Below, one piece after another: positions 1 through 8,202 of a stretch of 61,586 bases of DNA. Each line of letters starts with the position of its first letter. Position 1 is the first letter of the stretch. Source of the DNA: Akkermansia muciniphila (GTDB lineage: Bacteria; Verrucomicrobiota; Verrucomicrobiia; Verrucomicrobiales; V1-33). Made by a program: the position numbers and the translations under genes. Below the pieces are notes generated by a model, which saw only the letters and a list, made by a program, of their open reading frames with translations, was not told the DNA's origin and ran no database searches. The stretch covers positions 1 through 61,586 of the forward strand of contig CALQSQ010000021.1 of assembly GCA_943333275.1 (NCBI GenBank). Direction: 5' to 3'.

Positions 1-651
1 AAGGCCCGGATCCACCGGCCCGGAAGGCCCCACGGCATCCGGGCTCTGATGCCCCGGATGCATGTTCGCGCGGACATTCATCTTTCCAAACGGATCCGTG
101 AGCATGCGGTCCGGCCTGCGAATCCACCGCCGGTTGAACGTATGCTCCCAGTCATCGACCGATGTCCACCCCACCCTGGCCGGCTGGAGGTTTTTCACCG
201 CGGCAATAATCGCCTCGGAAATTTTCCCCGGCAGCATGGCCGCGTATTCAGGATCGATCCGACTTCCCAGGCAGCCCATCGCCGATGGTGCCGAATGCGT
301 GTGCGTGGCGCTGACCAGCATTTTGTCCGCCGGAATGCCCGTCGCTTCCGATGCCTGTTTCTTCGCGGCATCAATGAGGTCGCGCGCCATCATGCAAGTA
401 TCCACCACACAGAAAACAATCTTCACTTTCCCATCATCCATCGCCAGCGCCCGCGCCGTCAACGGATCCACCACCTTGCCGCCCGAACGCTCGGTAAACA
501 TGGCATTCACCCGCACCGGAAATTTCCCCGGATTGATATCCACAATGCTAGCCCCCGCCCGGAACGGCGGCCCCTCCGAGGAAGCTGTGAGTGCAATGGC
601 CACACCCAGCAGGGTGAGCGGAAGGATTAGAAATCGAAGGGGCTTTCTCAT
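1..651 (-). CDS. Neutral ceramidase-like secreted protein, N-terminal part (runs off window)
   Basis: Reading the minus strand from an ATG at 651 gives an uninterrupted frame to the window edge. It begins with a signal peptide (MRKPLRFLILPLTLLGVAIA), then PFRAGASIVDINP, a VVDTCMM segment and SATHTHSAPS. The THTHS segment and the opening RAGASIVDI match the N-terminal half of the neutral/alkaline non-lysosomal ceramidase family, in which these His residues contribute to a zinc site. Verrucomicrobiota and Planctomycetes carry many secreted paralogues whose substrate is not known, so ceramide hydrolysis is not established here. The C-terminal half lies outside the window. It is transcribed away from the lipoprotein gene at 907, leaving a 255-bp divergent gap. 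Confidence 0.8.
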   Translation of the reverse strand, partial: MRKPLRFLILPLTLLGVAIALTASSEGPPFRAGASIVDINPGKFPVRVNAMFTERSGGKVVDPLTARALAMDDGKVKIVFCVVDTCMMARDLIDAAKKQASEATGIPADKMLVSATHTHSAPSAMGCLGSRIDPEYAAMLPGKISEAIIAAVKNLQPARVGWTSVDDWEHTFNRRWIRRPDRMLTDPFGKMNVRANMHPGHQSPDAVGPSGPVDPGL

Positions 652-906
652 GGAGAATGTGATCCTAGCGACACGCCCCCCTCCGGGCAATGGGTTCTTG
701 TGATACCAAGTGTCCGCGTGCGCGGCTCGACTTTTCAAATACTTGCAAGGCAATCCATCGCGGACGGTTCCCCTGAGAAAGTTGCCATTTCAACTTGAAT
801 CACGCCTGAAAGATTCAACGGTAGCGCTCCGGTGTGGTCAGACATGCCTGATGGCCGCCTGCGTGGGTGGTTGTGTTCGGCCAAATCTCCTTTTTCCCTA
901 TTCCTT

Positions 907-1314
907 ATGATGCTCCTGCGATCCCTTGCTCTTCTCGCCCTGGTCAGTATGACCACCGTCAGCTGCGACATGTTCACCATGAAAGGGCCGTTCAAGCCTT
1001 ATGACAAAAAGAGCGTGCTGCCGCAGGACTTCCTTTACACGAAATACACTCCTCTCAATGCCTGGCTGGACACGCCCATCAATGTACAGATTCTGGATGT
1101 GCCGCTGCGGGACGTCTTCGCCCTGCCCTGCCTGCGGGGATTGGAATACCGGATTGTCTCCCTGCCCAAGGTCCATCCGCGGATCACCATGAGTCACATG
1201 GCCATGACGCGCCGCCAGCTGCTGTGGGCGCTGGCCCACGATCACCAATTGCGGATGACAGCGGTGTTCGGCGAAAATGGCCAGGCCAGCCACATCGATA
1301 TCCGCAATCTCTAG
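907..1314 (+). CDS. Small predicted lipoprotein of unknown function
   Basis: The start is placed at the ATG at 907 rather than further upstream because the protein then opens with a hydrophobic signal (MMLLRSLALLALVSMTT) followed by V-S-C, a plausible though imperfect lipobox. The mature part is about 115 residues with no domain I recognise. A segment reading LDVPLRDVFALPCLRG and another reading MTRRQLLWALAHDHQLRM faintly resemble secretin/STN-type short domains, but this is only an impression. The stop at 1312-1314 lies 6 nt before the ATG of the NlpC/P60 gene, so the two are probably co-transcribed. No Shine-Dalgarno site is visible. Confidence 0.6.
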   Translation: MMLLRSLALLALVSMTTVSCDMFTMKGPFKPYDKKSVLPQDFLYTKYTPLNAWLDTPINVQILDVPLRDVFALPCLRGLEYRIVSLPKVHPRITMSHMAMTRRQLLWALAHDHQLRMTAVFGENGQASHIDIRNL

Positions 1315-1320
1315 TTGCCC

Positions 1321-2060
1321 ATGTCCGCACCGGACCAGGTCGTCTGCTCGCTGAGTTGCGCTCCGCTGCGCAGCGAGCCGGATCACCGCGCGGAAATGTC
1401 CAGCCAGTTCCTTTTCGGAGAGACCGCCACAGTGCTTGAGGCCTCGCAGGCCTTCTGGAAGGTGCGGGCGGATTTCGATGGTTATGCAGGCTGGATCGAT
1501 GCCCGGCAGTTTGAGGAAATTCACAAAGCCCCGGTTTCGCAGCCATTGGTGATCGTGGATGATTTCATTGGAGAGCTGCCAATCGGAAATGAGTTACACC
1601 GATTGCCGATGGGGGCGATCGTCCCGGAGCGGTGGCAGCCGAATTTCCGCGGAAAACTGCGCAGGATCGCCCCCCGGCGAGTGTGGAGGAATTGCTGGAC
1701 TACGCGTGCCGCTATCTGACCACGCCATATTTGTGGGGAGGGCGCACTCCTTGGGGAATCGATTGCTCAGGGCTCGTGCAAATGGTCTTCCGGGCGTTCG
1801 GCGTGGCCCTGCCGAGGGATTCGGGCGACCAGATTAAGCATGGCCAGCCGGTGAGCGGTTTCGCGCATACCCGGCCGGGAGATCTGGCGTTTTTCGAAGG
1901 ATCCGGCGATCACGTGGGGCTGGTGTTGGGGGAAAATGAAATTTTGCATGCCAGCGGCCGAGTGCGGATCGATGACCTTTCGCACATGGGCATCACCCAT
2001 CGGCAGTCCCAAAAATCCACCCATCGTCTGATTGGATTACGGAGGTTATTGTCATTTTAG
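1321..2060 (+). pseudogene. SH3-NlpC/P60 (C40) peptidoglycan endopeptidase, frameshifted
   Basis: Two overlapping frames together encode one protein. The first (ATG 1321) gives a bacterial SH3-like region (RAEMSSQFLFGE, FWKVRADFDGYAGWIDARQ) typical of YkfC-like dipeptidyl peptidases. The second gives the NlpC/P60 domain with its catalytic Cys (WGIDCSGLV), His (GDHVGLVL) and polar residue (ILHASG). The frames join across a run of six C at 1670-1675. Restoring one C reads ...RRIAPPASVEELLDYACRYL without interruption, so a one-base deletion explains the break. It may be a sequencing or assembly error, a true pseudogene, or slippage on the C run. An intact protein would cleave peptide stems of peptidoglycan, probably at the cell surface or on imported muropeptides. 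Confidence 0.75.
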
Positions 2061-2102
2061 TTTGGGAATCCAAAGTATCGGCTCAAAAAAAAGAAATTCC
2101 CC

Positions 2103-2130
2103 TTGCGTCACTAGAGCCGATCCCTATATT
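2103..2130 (+). promoter_or_regulatory. Candidate sigma-70-type promoter for the lipoprotein-ribosomal protein operon
   Basis: TTGCGT (2103-2108) and TATATT (2125-2130) are separated by 16 bp, a reasonable housekeeping promoter. It leaves a leader of about 200 nt before the ATG at 2342. This is the best promoter-like match in the 281-bp gap after the NlpC/P60 gene. It was found by eye and has no experimental support. Confidence 0.4.
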
Positions 2131-2341
2131 CCGCCTCCCTTTCGGTCCCGTCACGCTTTGTTTTCAAGCAGGGTCGGGCCTCGGAGGAAGATGGAATAAT
2201 GGCTTTGATCAACGTCGCGGCGAACCTCGTTCACGCTTCACTACGAGGCTCTTGCGTTCATCGACTTCGAATCGGCAGGAAATTTTCGGTTATCATTTAT
2301 TTTTACACGTGGTGCATTTCTCACATCTTCAACGATTCCCC

Positions 2342-3130
2342 ATGACGCTGACGGCCCTGACCGTCGCGTTTGGCATGGCGTTGGGTTGTGCCCAGGAGGC
2401 CGCCCCGGCCAAGGCCATTGAGAAACCTGCCCGGGCTATCGAGGCTCAGGAGGCTTCCATCAACACAGAGGCGGTCGCCTCCCGCATCAAGGAATTACAA
2501 GCGCAAGTGGAGGAACTCACCGCCAAGGCGGAAAACCTCAGCAAGACGCTCGCCCAGACCAACGAGGAAACCGCCCAGCAGAAGGAAGACTACGCCCGCA
2601 TGCGCCTGCAGATGGAGGCCCTCGGTGTCGCCGCCATCAATGGGGATGAGCGCTCGCTGCAAACGCGCCTGCTCGATGCCGTCAATGATTTCCGGATCTC
2701 CCAGAAGACCAATCAGGCGCTCACCGCGCAGTTGGTGGAAATTTCCGAAGCCGCCTTCGCCTATATGAAATCAAGCGATGCCGAATCCCGCAAGCGCCTG
2801 GAAGCGGTGCTCGCCGCCGGCAGCAGGCAGCTCAAGAAGAACGCCGAAGTCGCCAACCCCACCGCCACTCCCCTCGGCGAGGCCAAGGTCGTCAGTTTTA
2901 AATCCGACCTCGGCCTAGCCGTTGTCAATGCCGGTAAACTCAGCGGTCTGCGCCTGGGAATGCCCGTCCATTTTGTCCGTAAAGACCGCTCGGTGGCCAA
3001 AGGGGTCATCGTCGATTGTCGCGAGCAAATCACTGGAATCCTCATCACCGCCCCTGCTGCTTCTGGAGCTGACAGCGTGGTTGTGGGAGACCTCCTCACG
3101 CTTGAACCCACCCAACCCTCCGCCCAGTAA
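2342..3130 (+). CDS. Coiled-coil lipoprotein heading the ribosomal protein operon
   Basis: The ATG at 2342 is chosen because it gives a short signal ending in a lipobox (MTLTALTVAFGMALGC). Residues of roughly 45-110 of the mature region form a heptad-rich coiled coil (EALKELQAQVEELTAKAENLSKTL type). The C-terminal ~75 residues look beta-rich (KVVSFKSDLGLAVVNAG, GLRLGMPVHFVRKD, SVAKGVIVDCREQ), reminiscent of small beta-barrel repeats such as those in MreC-like proteins, but I cannot name a family. The stop lies 8 nt before rplV, so it should be co-transcribed with ribosomal protein genes. In a canonical S10 operon rpsS would occupy this place. Confidence 0.7.
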   Translation: MTLTALTVAFGMALGCAQEAAPAKAIEKPARAIEAQEASINTEAVASRIKELQAQVEELTAKAENLSKTLAQTNEETAQQKEDYARMRLQMEALGVAAINGDERSLQTRLLDAVNDFRISQKTNQALTAQLVEISEAAFAYMKSSDAESRKRLEAVLAAGSRQLKKNAEVANPTATPLGEAKVVSFKSDLGLAVVNAGKLSGLRLGMPVHFVRKDRSVAKGVIVDCREQITGILITAPAASGADSVVVGDLLTLEPTQPSAQ

Positions 3131-3138
3131 CTGAATTT

Positions 3139-3651
3139 ATGGAAGTCCTCGCCATCGCCAAATACGTCCGCATGTCCGCCATGAAAGCCCGTGACGTGTC
3201 CAAGGAAATCCAGGGCCTGCCCGTCAGCCAGGCTCTGAACCTGCTCAATTTCACCCCCAAGAAAGCCGCCCGGCTCATTGGCAAGACTCTCAAAAGCGCC
3301 ATCGCCAATGCCGAGCACAATTTCCAACTCGACACGAATGTGCTTTTTATCAAGGAAGCCGTCGCCCTGATGGGACCTGCCTTCGAACGCATGAAGCCCA
3401 TGGCCCGTGGTTCCGCCGGCATCATCCGCAAACCCACCACCCACATTAAGATCGTCCTCAGCGACGGCGTGGAAGCCACCAACCCCGTCTTTCGGCGTGG
3501 CAAGGGCGGCTCCAAGGCCCAGTTGAAGACCAAGAAACCCGCCGCCCCTGCCGCAGCCGCAGAAGCCGCCCCCGCCAAAAAGGCTCCTGCCAAGAAGGCC
3601 GTAGCCAAAAAGGCCGCTCCCGCCAAGAAAGCCCCGAAAAAGGCCGAATAA
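3139..3651 (+). CDS. rplV: 50S ribosomal protein L22 with Ala/Lys-rich C-terminal tail
   Basis: L22 binds 23S rRNA and its hairpin lines the peptide exit tunnel. The core (residues 1-115) is a clear match: AKYVRMSAMKARDVSKEIQG, the central helices, and the C-terminal hairpin motif RMKPMARGSAGIIRKPTTHI. Family members are usually about 110 residues. Here a further ~50 residues are nearly all Ala, Lys and Pro (repeats such as APAKKAVAKKAA), a basic disordered tail. The gene follows the lipoprotein by 8 nt and precedes rpsC by 42 nt. There is no rpsS directly upstream. Confidence 0.97.
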   Translation: MEVLAIAKYVRMSAMKARDVSKEIQGLPVSQALNLLNFTPKKAARLIGKTLKSAIANAEHNFQLDTNVLFIKEAVALMGPAFERMKPMARGSAGIIRKPTTHIKIVLSDGVEATNPVFRRGKGGSKAQLKTKKPAAPAAAAEAAPAKKAPAKKAVAKKAAPAKKAPKKAE

Positions 3652-3693
3652 TTTCCATCCAATCCAACCCTCACCTCGAACCTTCCCTAAATC

Positions 3694-4506
3694 ATGGGCC
3701 AAAAAGTACATCCAATCGGCTTTCGTCTCGCAGTCAATAAAGACTGGCGTTCCAAATGGTATGCCAGCCGTCAAGACTTCCCCGGTTTCCTCCACGCCGA
3801 TTTGAAGATCCGCAATTATCTGAAAACCAAGCTCATGTTCGCCGCGGTCTCCAAGATCGTAATTGAACGCGCCTGGAACAGCGTGCGGGTCACTCTTTTC
3901 ACCGCCCGCCCCGGACTGGTCATCGGACGCAAAGGATCGGAAATCGAGAAAATGAACTCGGAAATTTCCGAAATGACCGGCGGCAAGCAGGTCAAGATCG
4001 ACATCTTCGAAATCAAGACGGCCGAGCTCGACGCCCAGCTCATCTGCGAGAACGTCGCCACCCAGCTCGAACGCCGGATCTCGTTCCGCCGTGCCATGAA
4101 ACGCTCCGTGCAAACCGCCATGGAAATGGGTGCCCTCGGCATTCGGATCCGCTGCGCCGGACGTCTCGGCGGCGCGGACATTGCCCGTGCCGAATGGTAC
4201 AAGGAAGGCAAAGTGCCACTGCAAACTCTCCGCACGCCCATCGATTACGGCTTCGCTGAAGCCCGCACCGTTTACGGCATCATCGGCATCAAATGCTGGG
4301 TGAACAAAAAGGAACTCACCCCTGAGGAAGAGGCCAACCTGCCGCGCAACAACAATCAAAATCGTCCCCGCGGCCCGCGTCGTGACGGCGACAACCGCGG
4401 CGGCCCACGCGGCGACAACCGCGGCCCACGCCGCGATGGCCCGGGAACTCCCGGCCCCACTCCCGCCGAGGAAGCCGTCGTCGCCGACGTGATCATCGCC
4501 GATTAA
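3694..4506 (+). CDS. rpsC: 30S ribosomal protein S3 with Arg/Gly-rich tail
   Basis: S3 sits at the mRNA entry site of the small subunit. The start MGQKVHPIGFRLAV is diagnostic. A KH domain carries the GxxG-type loop (VIGRKGSEIEKM), and the C-terminal domain has the usual GRLGGADIARAEWYKEGKVPL. After about residue 215 there is an extra tail of Arg, Gly, Asn and Asp (RGPRRDG/NRGGPRGDNRG pattern) ending in an acidic AEEAVVADVIIAD. The 270-residue length exceeds the common 210-235. The leader is C/T-rich and has no Shine-Dalgarno site. Confidence 0.97.
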   Translation: MGQKVHPIGFRLAVNKDWRSKWYASRQDFPGFLHADLKIRNYLKTKLMFAAVSKIVIERAWNSVRVTLFTARPGLVIGRKGSEIEKMNSEISEMTGGKQVKIDIFEIKTAELDAQLICENVATQLERRISFRRAMKRSVQTAMEMGALGIRIRCAGRLGGADIARAEWYKEGKVPLQTLRTPIDYGFAEARTVYGIIGIKCWVNKKELTPEEEANLPRNNNQNRPRGPRRDGDNRGGPRGDNRGPRRDGPGTPGPTPAEEAVVADVIIAD

Positions 4507-4546
4507 TTTCATTATCACCTTCACCATTTAACCAAGGACTGCTCTT

Positions 4547-4966
4547 ATGGCTCTGCTCCCCAAACGAACGAAATTCCGTAAATCCCAGCGCGGCAACCGC
4601 GGTGGCAACGCCCAGCGCGGCACCAAAGTCAGCTTCGGCGAATTTGGCCTGCAAACCTTGGATCGCGGCTGGATCAAAAACAACCAGATCGAAGCCTGCC
4701 GGGTTGCGATCACCCGTAACCTCAAGCGCAAGGGCAAGGTGTTCATCCGCATCTTTCCCCACAAACCCGTCACCGCCCGCCCACCGGAAACTCGGATGGG
4801 TAAAGGCAAGGGCGCCCCGGAATTCTGGTGTGCAGTCGTGCTCCCCGGCACCATGCTCTTTGAAGTCGCCGGTGTTCCGGAATCCCTTGCCAAGGAGTCC
4901 TTCCGTCTCGCCGCCCAGAAACTCGGCCTCCGCTGCCGCATGGTCCGCCGTGACCTCCACGCCTAA
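4547..4966 (+). CDS. rplP: 50S ribosomal protein L16
   Basis: L16 contacts the A-site tRNA elbow and is needed for late large-subunit assembly. The protein (139 residues, normal length) opens with [20 protein letters not shown] and carries the conserved [26 protein letters not shown] segment, including the Arg and surrounding residues typical of the family. It lies 40 nt after rpsC and 20 nt before rpmC in the usual order. Confidence 0.98.
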   Translation: MALLPKRTKFRKSQRGNRGGNAQRGTKVSFGEFGLQTLDRGWIKNNQIEACRVAITRNLKRKGKVFIRIFPHKPVTARPPETRMGKGKGAPEFWCAVVLPGTMLFEVAGVPESLAKESFRLAAQKLGLRCRMVRRDLHA

Positions 4967-4986
4967 TCCCCCACCCATTTGATCCC

Positions 4987-5190
4987 ATGAAAATCAAGGA
5001 ATTCCTCAATGCCACACCGGCAGAACTCATCACCCGCCGCACCAACATGAAGCACGAGGTCATGAACCTCCGCCTTCAGCAAAAAAGCGGCCAGATGGAG
5101 AACACCGCCCGCATCAAGAACCTGCGCCGAGCCATCGCCCGTATCGAGACCGTTCTCACCAATCATCGTCACGCGGCCGCCGCCAAATAA
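4987..5190 (+). CDS. rpmC: 50S ribosomal protein L29
   Basis: L29 is a small helical protein near the exit tunnel. The 67 residues match the family along their full length: MKIKEFLNATPAELITR, the central NLRLQQKSGQMENTARIKNLRRAIARIETVL. It sits between rplP and rpsQ as in the standard S10 operon. The leader CCCCACCCATTTGATCCC has no Shine-Dalgarno site. Confidence 0.97.
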   Translation: MKIKEFLNATPAELITRRTNMKHEVMNLRLQQKSGQMENTARIKNLRRAIARIETVLTNHRHAAAAK

Positions 5191-5214
5191 TCCCTGCCCA
5201 ACCCTTCCAAATTT

Positions 5215-5502
5215 ATGAGCGAACAAGCCGCTACCCCATCCCCTGAAGCCGCCAACCAACGCGGTGGCCGCAAGCAACGTGTCGGAGTCGTCACCTCCTC
5301 CAGCATGAACAAGACCATCGTGGTCGCCGTCATCCGCCGCGTCCCCCACCCCAAATTCCGCAAAATCGTCAAGAAGACGACCAAGCTCTACGCCCATGAC
5401 GAAAAGGGTGAAGCCAAGGTGGGCGATCGCGTCCAGGTGCAGGAATGCCGCCCGCTCAGCAAGCTGAAGCGCTGGATCCTTGTGGAAGTCCTCAAGCACT
5501 AG
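5215..5502 (+). CDS. rpsQ: 30S ribosomal protein S17 with N-terminal extension
   Basis: S17 binds 16S rRNA early in assembly. The family core begins near residue 20 (RKQRVGVVTSSSMNKTIVVAV) and continues through HPKFRKIVKKTTKLYAHDE and GDRVQVQECRPLSKLKRW. About 18 extra residues rich in Ala, Pro and Gln precede it. The next genes of the canonical operon (rplN, rplX, rplE) do not follow. Instead a terminator and an unrelated fused enzyme gene come next. Confidence 0.97.
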   Translation: MSEQAATPSPEAANQRGGRKQRVGVVTSSSMNKTIVVAVIRRVPHPKFRKIVKKTTKLYAHDEKGEAKVGDRVQVQECRPLSKLKRWILVEVLKH

Positions 5503-5529
5503 GATTGCCATTTCACAAATTTCGCAAAG

Positions 5530-5563
5530 CCGTCGGGATCGCTTCCCGGCGGTTTTTGCTTTT
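5530..5563 (+). terminator. Rho-independent terminator of the rplV-rpsQ operon
   Basis: A nine-base stem CCGTCGGGA (5530-5538) pairs with TCCCGGCGG (5544-5552) through a five-base loop, with one T-G wobble. It is followed directly by TTTTTGCTTTT. It lies 27 nt after the rpsQ stop, which supports rpsQ as the true end of this ribosomal transcript. Confidence 0.75.
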
Positions 5564-5724
5564 GGCCGGCAACTTTCTCCGACCGCCCCCGGCAAAGATT
5601 CCAGCACCGAAGTTGGCCCTGGAAAAGCATCACAAATCAAGCTCAAGCCACGAATGCCTTGACACTGTCGGAATCTTGCGTCCGGTGACTTTTCGCACCT
5701 TGAAAAATCAATCACCGCCATTCA

Positions 5725-7893
5725 TTGAAACACGTCGTCTTCGTTTGCACCGGTAACATCTGCCGCAGTCCCATGGCTGAGGGGTTGTTCCGTGCGATGG
5801 TTCAGGGGCGGGAGGATTTCATCGTGGAAAGCGCGGGGGTGCACGCCTCCCAGGGCCAGCGGGCCAGCCAGCACACCGTCTCCGCTCTCAAGGAAGTTGG
5901 CGTTGATATATCGCAGTTCCGCAGCCAGCCGCTGACCAAGTCGCTAATCAATGATGCCACGCATTTTTTCGTCATGACCGAGGGACATCGGGAAATTATC
6001 GAGGCCCTGTATCCCAAGGCGGCTGACAAAACGTATCTGGTTACTGAATTCTGTGCCGACGATGAACTCCGCGGCGCGGACCTTCCCGACCCCATTGGCT
6101 TGGGCAAGTCGGTTTACACTGCCACCCGCCAGCTGCTCTCGCTCGCTCTCCCGAGTGTACTCGGCTACATCGATCAAACTTCCCCCACTCCCACCACCGC
6201 CCCCACCACCATGTCCGCCCCCACTGCCTCCTCCACCGCCGCCAAACCCATTTACCTTGGAGCAGATCACGGTGGCTACGCCCTCAAGTCGGCCCTCGTT
6301 TCCTTTTTGAAAAAGGCCGGGCATGCTGTTGTGGATGCAGGCACGCATTCCAAGGACAGTGTGGATTACCCCGACTTCGCCCGCCCCGTCTGCAACGCCA
6401 TCCTTGAGGGTCAGGCGGCTTTGGGCGTCCTCATCTGCACCACCGGCGTGGGCATGAGCATCGCCGCCAACCGTTTTCCCGGAATTCAAGCCGCCCTCCT
6501 CCACGATGCCGCGACAGCCGCCACCACGCGCCAGCACAACAACACCAATGTGATCTGCCTCGCCGGAGCCACTTTGTCCGCACCCGATGCGGAGAAAATC
6601 ATCACCACCTACCTCGGCGCCTCTTTTGAAGGAGGACGGCACGAGCGCCGCGTCAATAAAATGAACGGCCTCGTCAGCAGTGATCCGGCCATCGCCGCCG
6701 TCATCCATGAGGAGGAGCATCGCCAGCAGAACAACATCGAGCTGATCGCCTCGGAAAATTTTGCCAGTCGCTTCGTGCGCGAGGCCCAGGGCTCCGTGCT
6801 CACCAACAAATACGCCGAGGGGTATCCGGGGAAACGCTGGTATGGAGGCTGCGAAGCCGTGGATCAGGCGGAACAACTCGCCATTGACCGCGCCAGGGAA
6901 TTGTTCGAAGCCGATCATGTCAACGTCCAGCCCCACTCCGGCTCCCAGGCCAACGCTTCCGTCTATTTCTCCGTGCTGGAATACGGCGATCCGATTCTCA
7001 CGATGAACCTCGCCCACGGCGGCCACCTCACCCACGGTCATCCGGCAAATTTTAGCGGGAAATTTTTCACCGTCACCCATTATGGGGTGCGGGAGGATGA
7101 CGGACGCATCGACTACGATGCCCTGCAAAAAATGGCCGAGGAAGTGAAGCCAAAAATGATCACCGCCGGCGCCTCAGCCTACCCGAGGATCATTGATTTC
7201 GAACGCATGTCCACGATCGCAAAGAGCGTGGGAGCCTATCTGTTTGTGGACATGGCCCACATCGCCGGCCTTGTCGCCGCCGGGGTGCATCCCACGCCCG
7301 TGCCGCACGCCGACTTCGTCACCAGCACCACCCACAAGAGCCTGCGTGGTCCGCGCGGCGGAATCATCATGTGCCGCGAGCAATACGCCAAGAAGATCGA
7401 CAGCATGGTCTTTCCCTTCTCCCAGGGCGGGCCGCTCATGCACGTCATCGCCGCCAAGGCGGTCTGTTTCGGCGAAGCCCTGCGCCCCGAATTCAGGGAC
7501 TATCAAAAACAGGTCGTTAAAAATGCCCAGGCGCTCGCCGCCCGGCTCATGGAACTCGGCTACAAACTGGCCTCAAACGGCACGGACAATCACCTCATGC
7601 TTGTCGACCTCCGAGTGCAGGGCCTCGATGGCCGCATCGCCTCCGAGTGCCTCGACCATGCCGGGATCACCATCAACAAGAACAGCATCCCGTTCGACAC
7701 CGCGCCCCCCATCCGCCCCAGCGGCATCCGCATCGGCACCCCTGCCGTCACCAGTCGCGGCATGAAGGAGCAGGAAATGAAAGTGATCGCCGACCTCATC
7801 CACGAGGCCCTGACGCATCGAGGGGACGCGGCGAAGCTGGCGGAGATCCGGTCAAGGGTGGCGGGCATCAATACCGCTTTCCCGCTGCCGTAA
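5725..7893 (+). CDS. Triple fusion: LMW phosphatase - ribose-5-P isomerase B - serine hydroxymethyltransferase
   Basis: One uninterrupted 722-codon frame from a TTG start contains three complete enzymes. Residues 1-150 are a low-molecular-weight phosphotyrosine/arginine phosphatase with the C8-X5-R14 loop (CTGNICRS) and general acid Asp122 (LPDPIG). A Ser/Thr/Pro/Ala linker (about 151-175) leads to RpiB (176-312) with active Cys238, His271 and the GRHERRV C-terminus. GlyA follows with no linker (313-722), with the PLP lysine K538 in [13 protein letters not shown]. The reactions are protein or small-molecule dephosphorylation, ribose-5-P/ribulose-5-P exchange, and serine-glycine/C1-THF exchange. 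In Bacillus subtilis separate genes occur in the order ywlE, ywlF(rpiB), ywlG, glyA. Internal Met codons at residues 163 and 313 could allow separate initiation. Confidence 0.93.
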   Translation: MKHVVFVCTGNICRSPMAEGLFRAMVQGREDFIVESAGVHASQGQRASQHTVSALKEVGVDISQFRSQPLTKSLINDATHFFVMTEGHREIIEALYPKAADKTYLVTEFCADDELRGADLPDPIGLGKSVYTATRQLLSLALPSVLGYIDQTSPTPTTAPTTMSAPTASSTAAKPIYLGADHGGYALKSALVSFLKKAGHAVVDAGTHSKDSVDYPDFARPVCNAILEGQAALGVLICTTGVGMSIAANRFPGIQAALLHDAATAATTRQHNNTNVICLAGATLSAPDAEKIITTYLGASFEGGRHERRVNKMNGLVSSDPAIAAVIHEEEHRQQNNIELIASENFASRFVREAQGSVLTNKYAEGYPGKRWYGGCEAVDQAEQLAIDRARELFEADHVNVQPHSGSQANASVYFSVLEYGDPILTMNLAHGGHLTHGHPANFSGKFFTVTHYGVREDDGRIDYDALQKMAEEVKPKMITAGASAYPRIIDFERMSTIAKSVGAYLFVDMAHIAGLVAAGVHPTPVPHADFVTSTTHKSLRGPRGGIIMCREQYAKKIDSMVFPFSQGGPLMHVIAAKAVCFGEALRPEFRDYQKQVVKNAQALAARLMELGYKLASNGTDNHLMLVDLRVQGLDGRIASECLDHAGITINKNSIPFDTAPPIRPSGIRIGTPAVTSRGMKEQEMKVIADLIHEALTHRGDAAKLAEIRSRVAGINTAFPLP

Positions 7894-8202
7894 AGTATTG
7901 GCACTCGCAGGGATGGGTCTCTTTTCCCCATGGGAAATCAAGCATGAAAAACATGGCGAGCTAAGGCCCTTACCTGCCTCGTGAAAAGTTCCATTTCTGC
8001 GCACCGAGCTTCCGAGGCGGGCATTCCCGTCCTTATATTCAGCCAGTTTTCGCAAAATTCAGACTTGGAGTTTTCGCGCGAGTTTGGTATGCACGTCCTT
8101 AATCCTTCCCCAATCATTCACCGGCAAGATTCTCGCTCGCCCCGGAGCCCCGCTACCCGCCTGCCAAAACCATCCCCAAATCTCGGTCGATTTTCCCCGC
8201 CC
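7894..8202 (+). other. 309-bp intergenic region, no gene assigned
   Basis: The frame of the next gene is open back to 7981, but the translation before 8203 is rich in Ser/Pro/Arg and precedes the signal peptide, so I treat it as leader. No tRNA, convincing terminator or paired promoter hexamers stand out. A small inverted repeat TTTT-CGC-AAAA is present near 8047-8057. Confidence 0.4.

Noticed and set aside
62-703. Plus-strand frames at the left edge
   Set aside because: The minus strand encodes a ceramidase-like N-terminus with signal peptide and THTHS motif; the plus frames are its shadows.
1670-1675. C6 run as a programmed -1 frameshift site
   Set aside because: No clear downstream pseudoknot or strong hairpin is seen, and NlpC/P60 genes are not known to use recoding. 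A simple indel is more economical.
2761-4527. Long minus-strand frame of 588 codons across rplV and rpsC
   Set aside because: It is antisense to two certain ribosomal protein genes and its product is a Gly/Phe/Leu-rich shadow.
5659-5664. Perfect TTGACA upstream of the fusion gene as a promoter
   Set aside because: No -10-like hexamer lies 15-19 bp downstream (the region reads CCGGTG), so it was not called.
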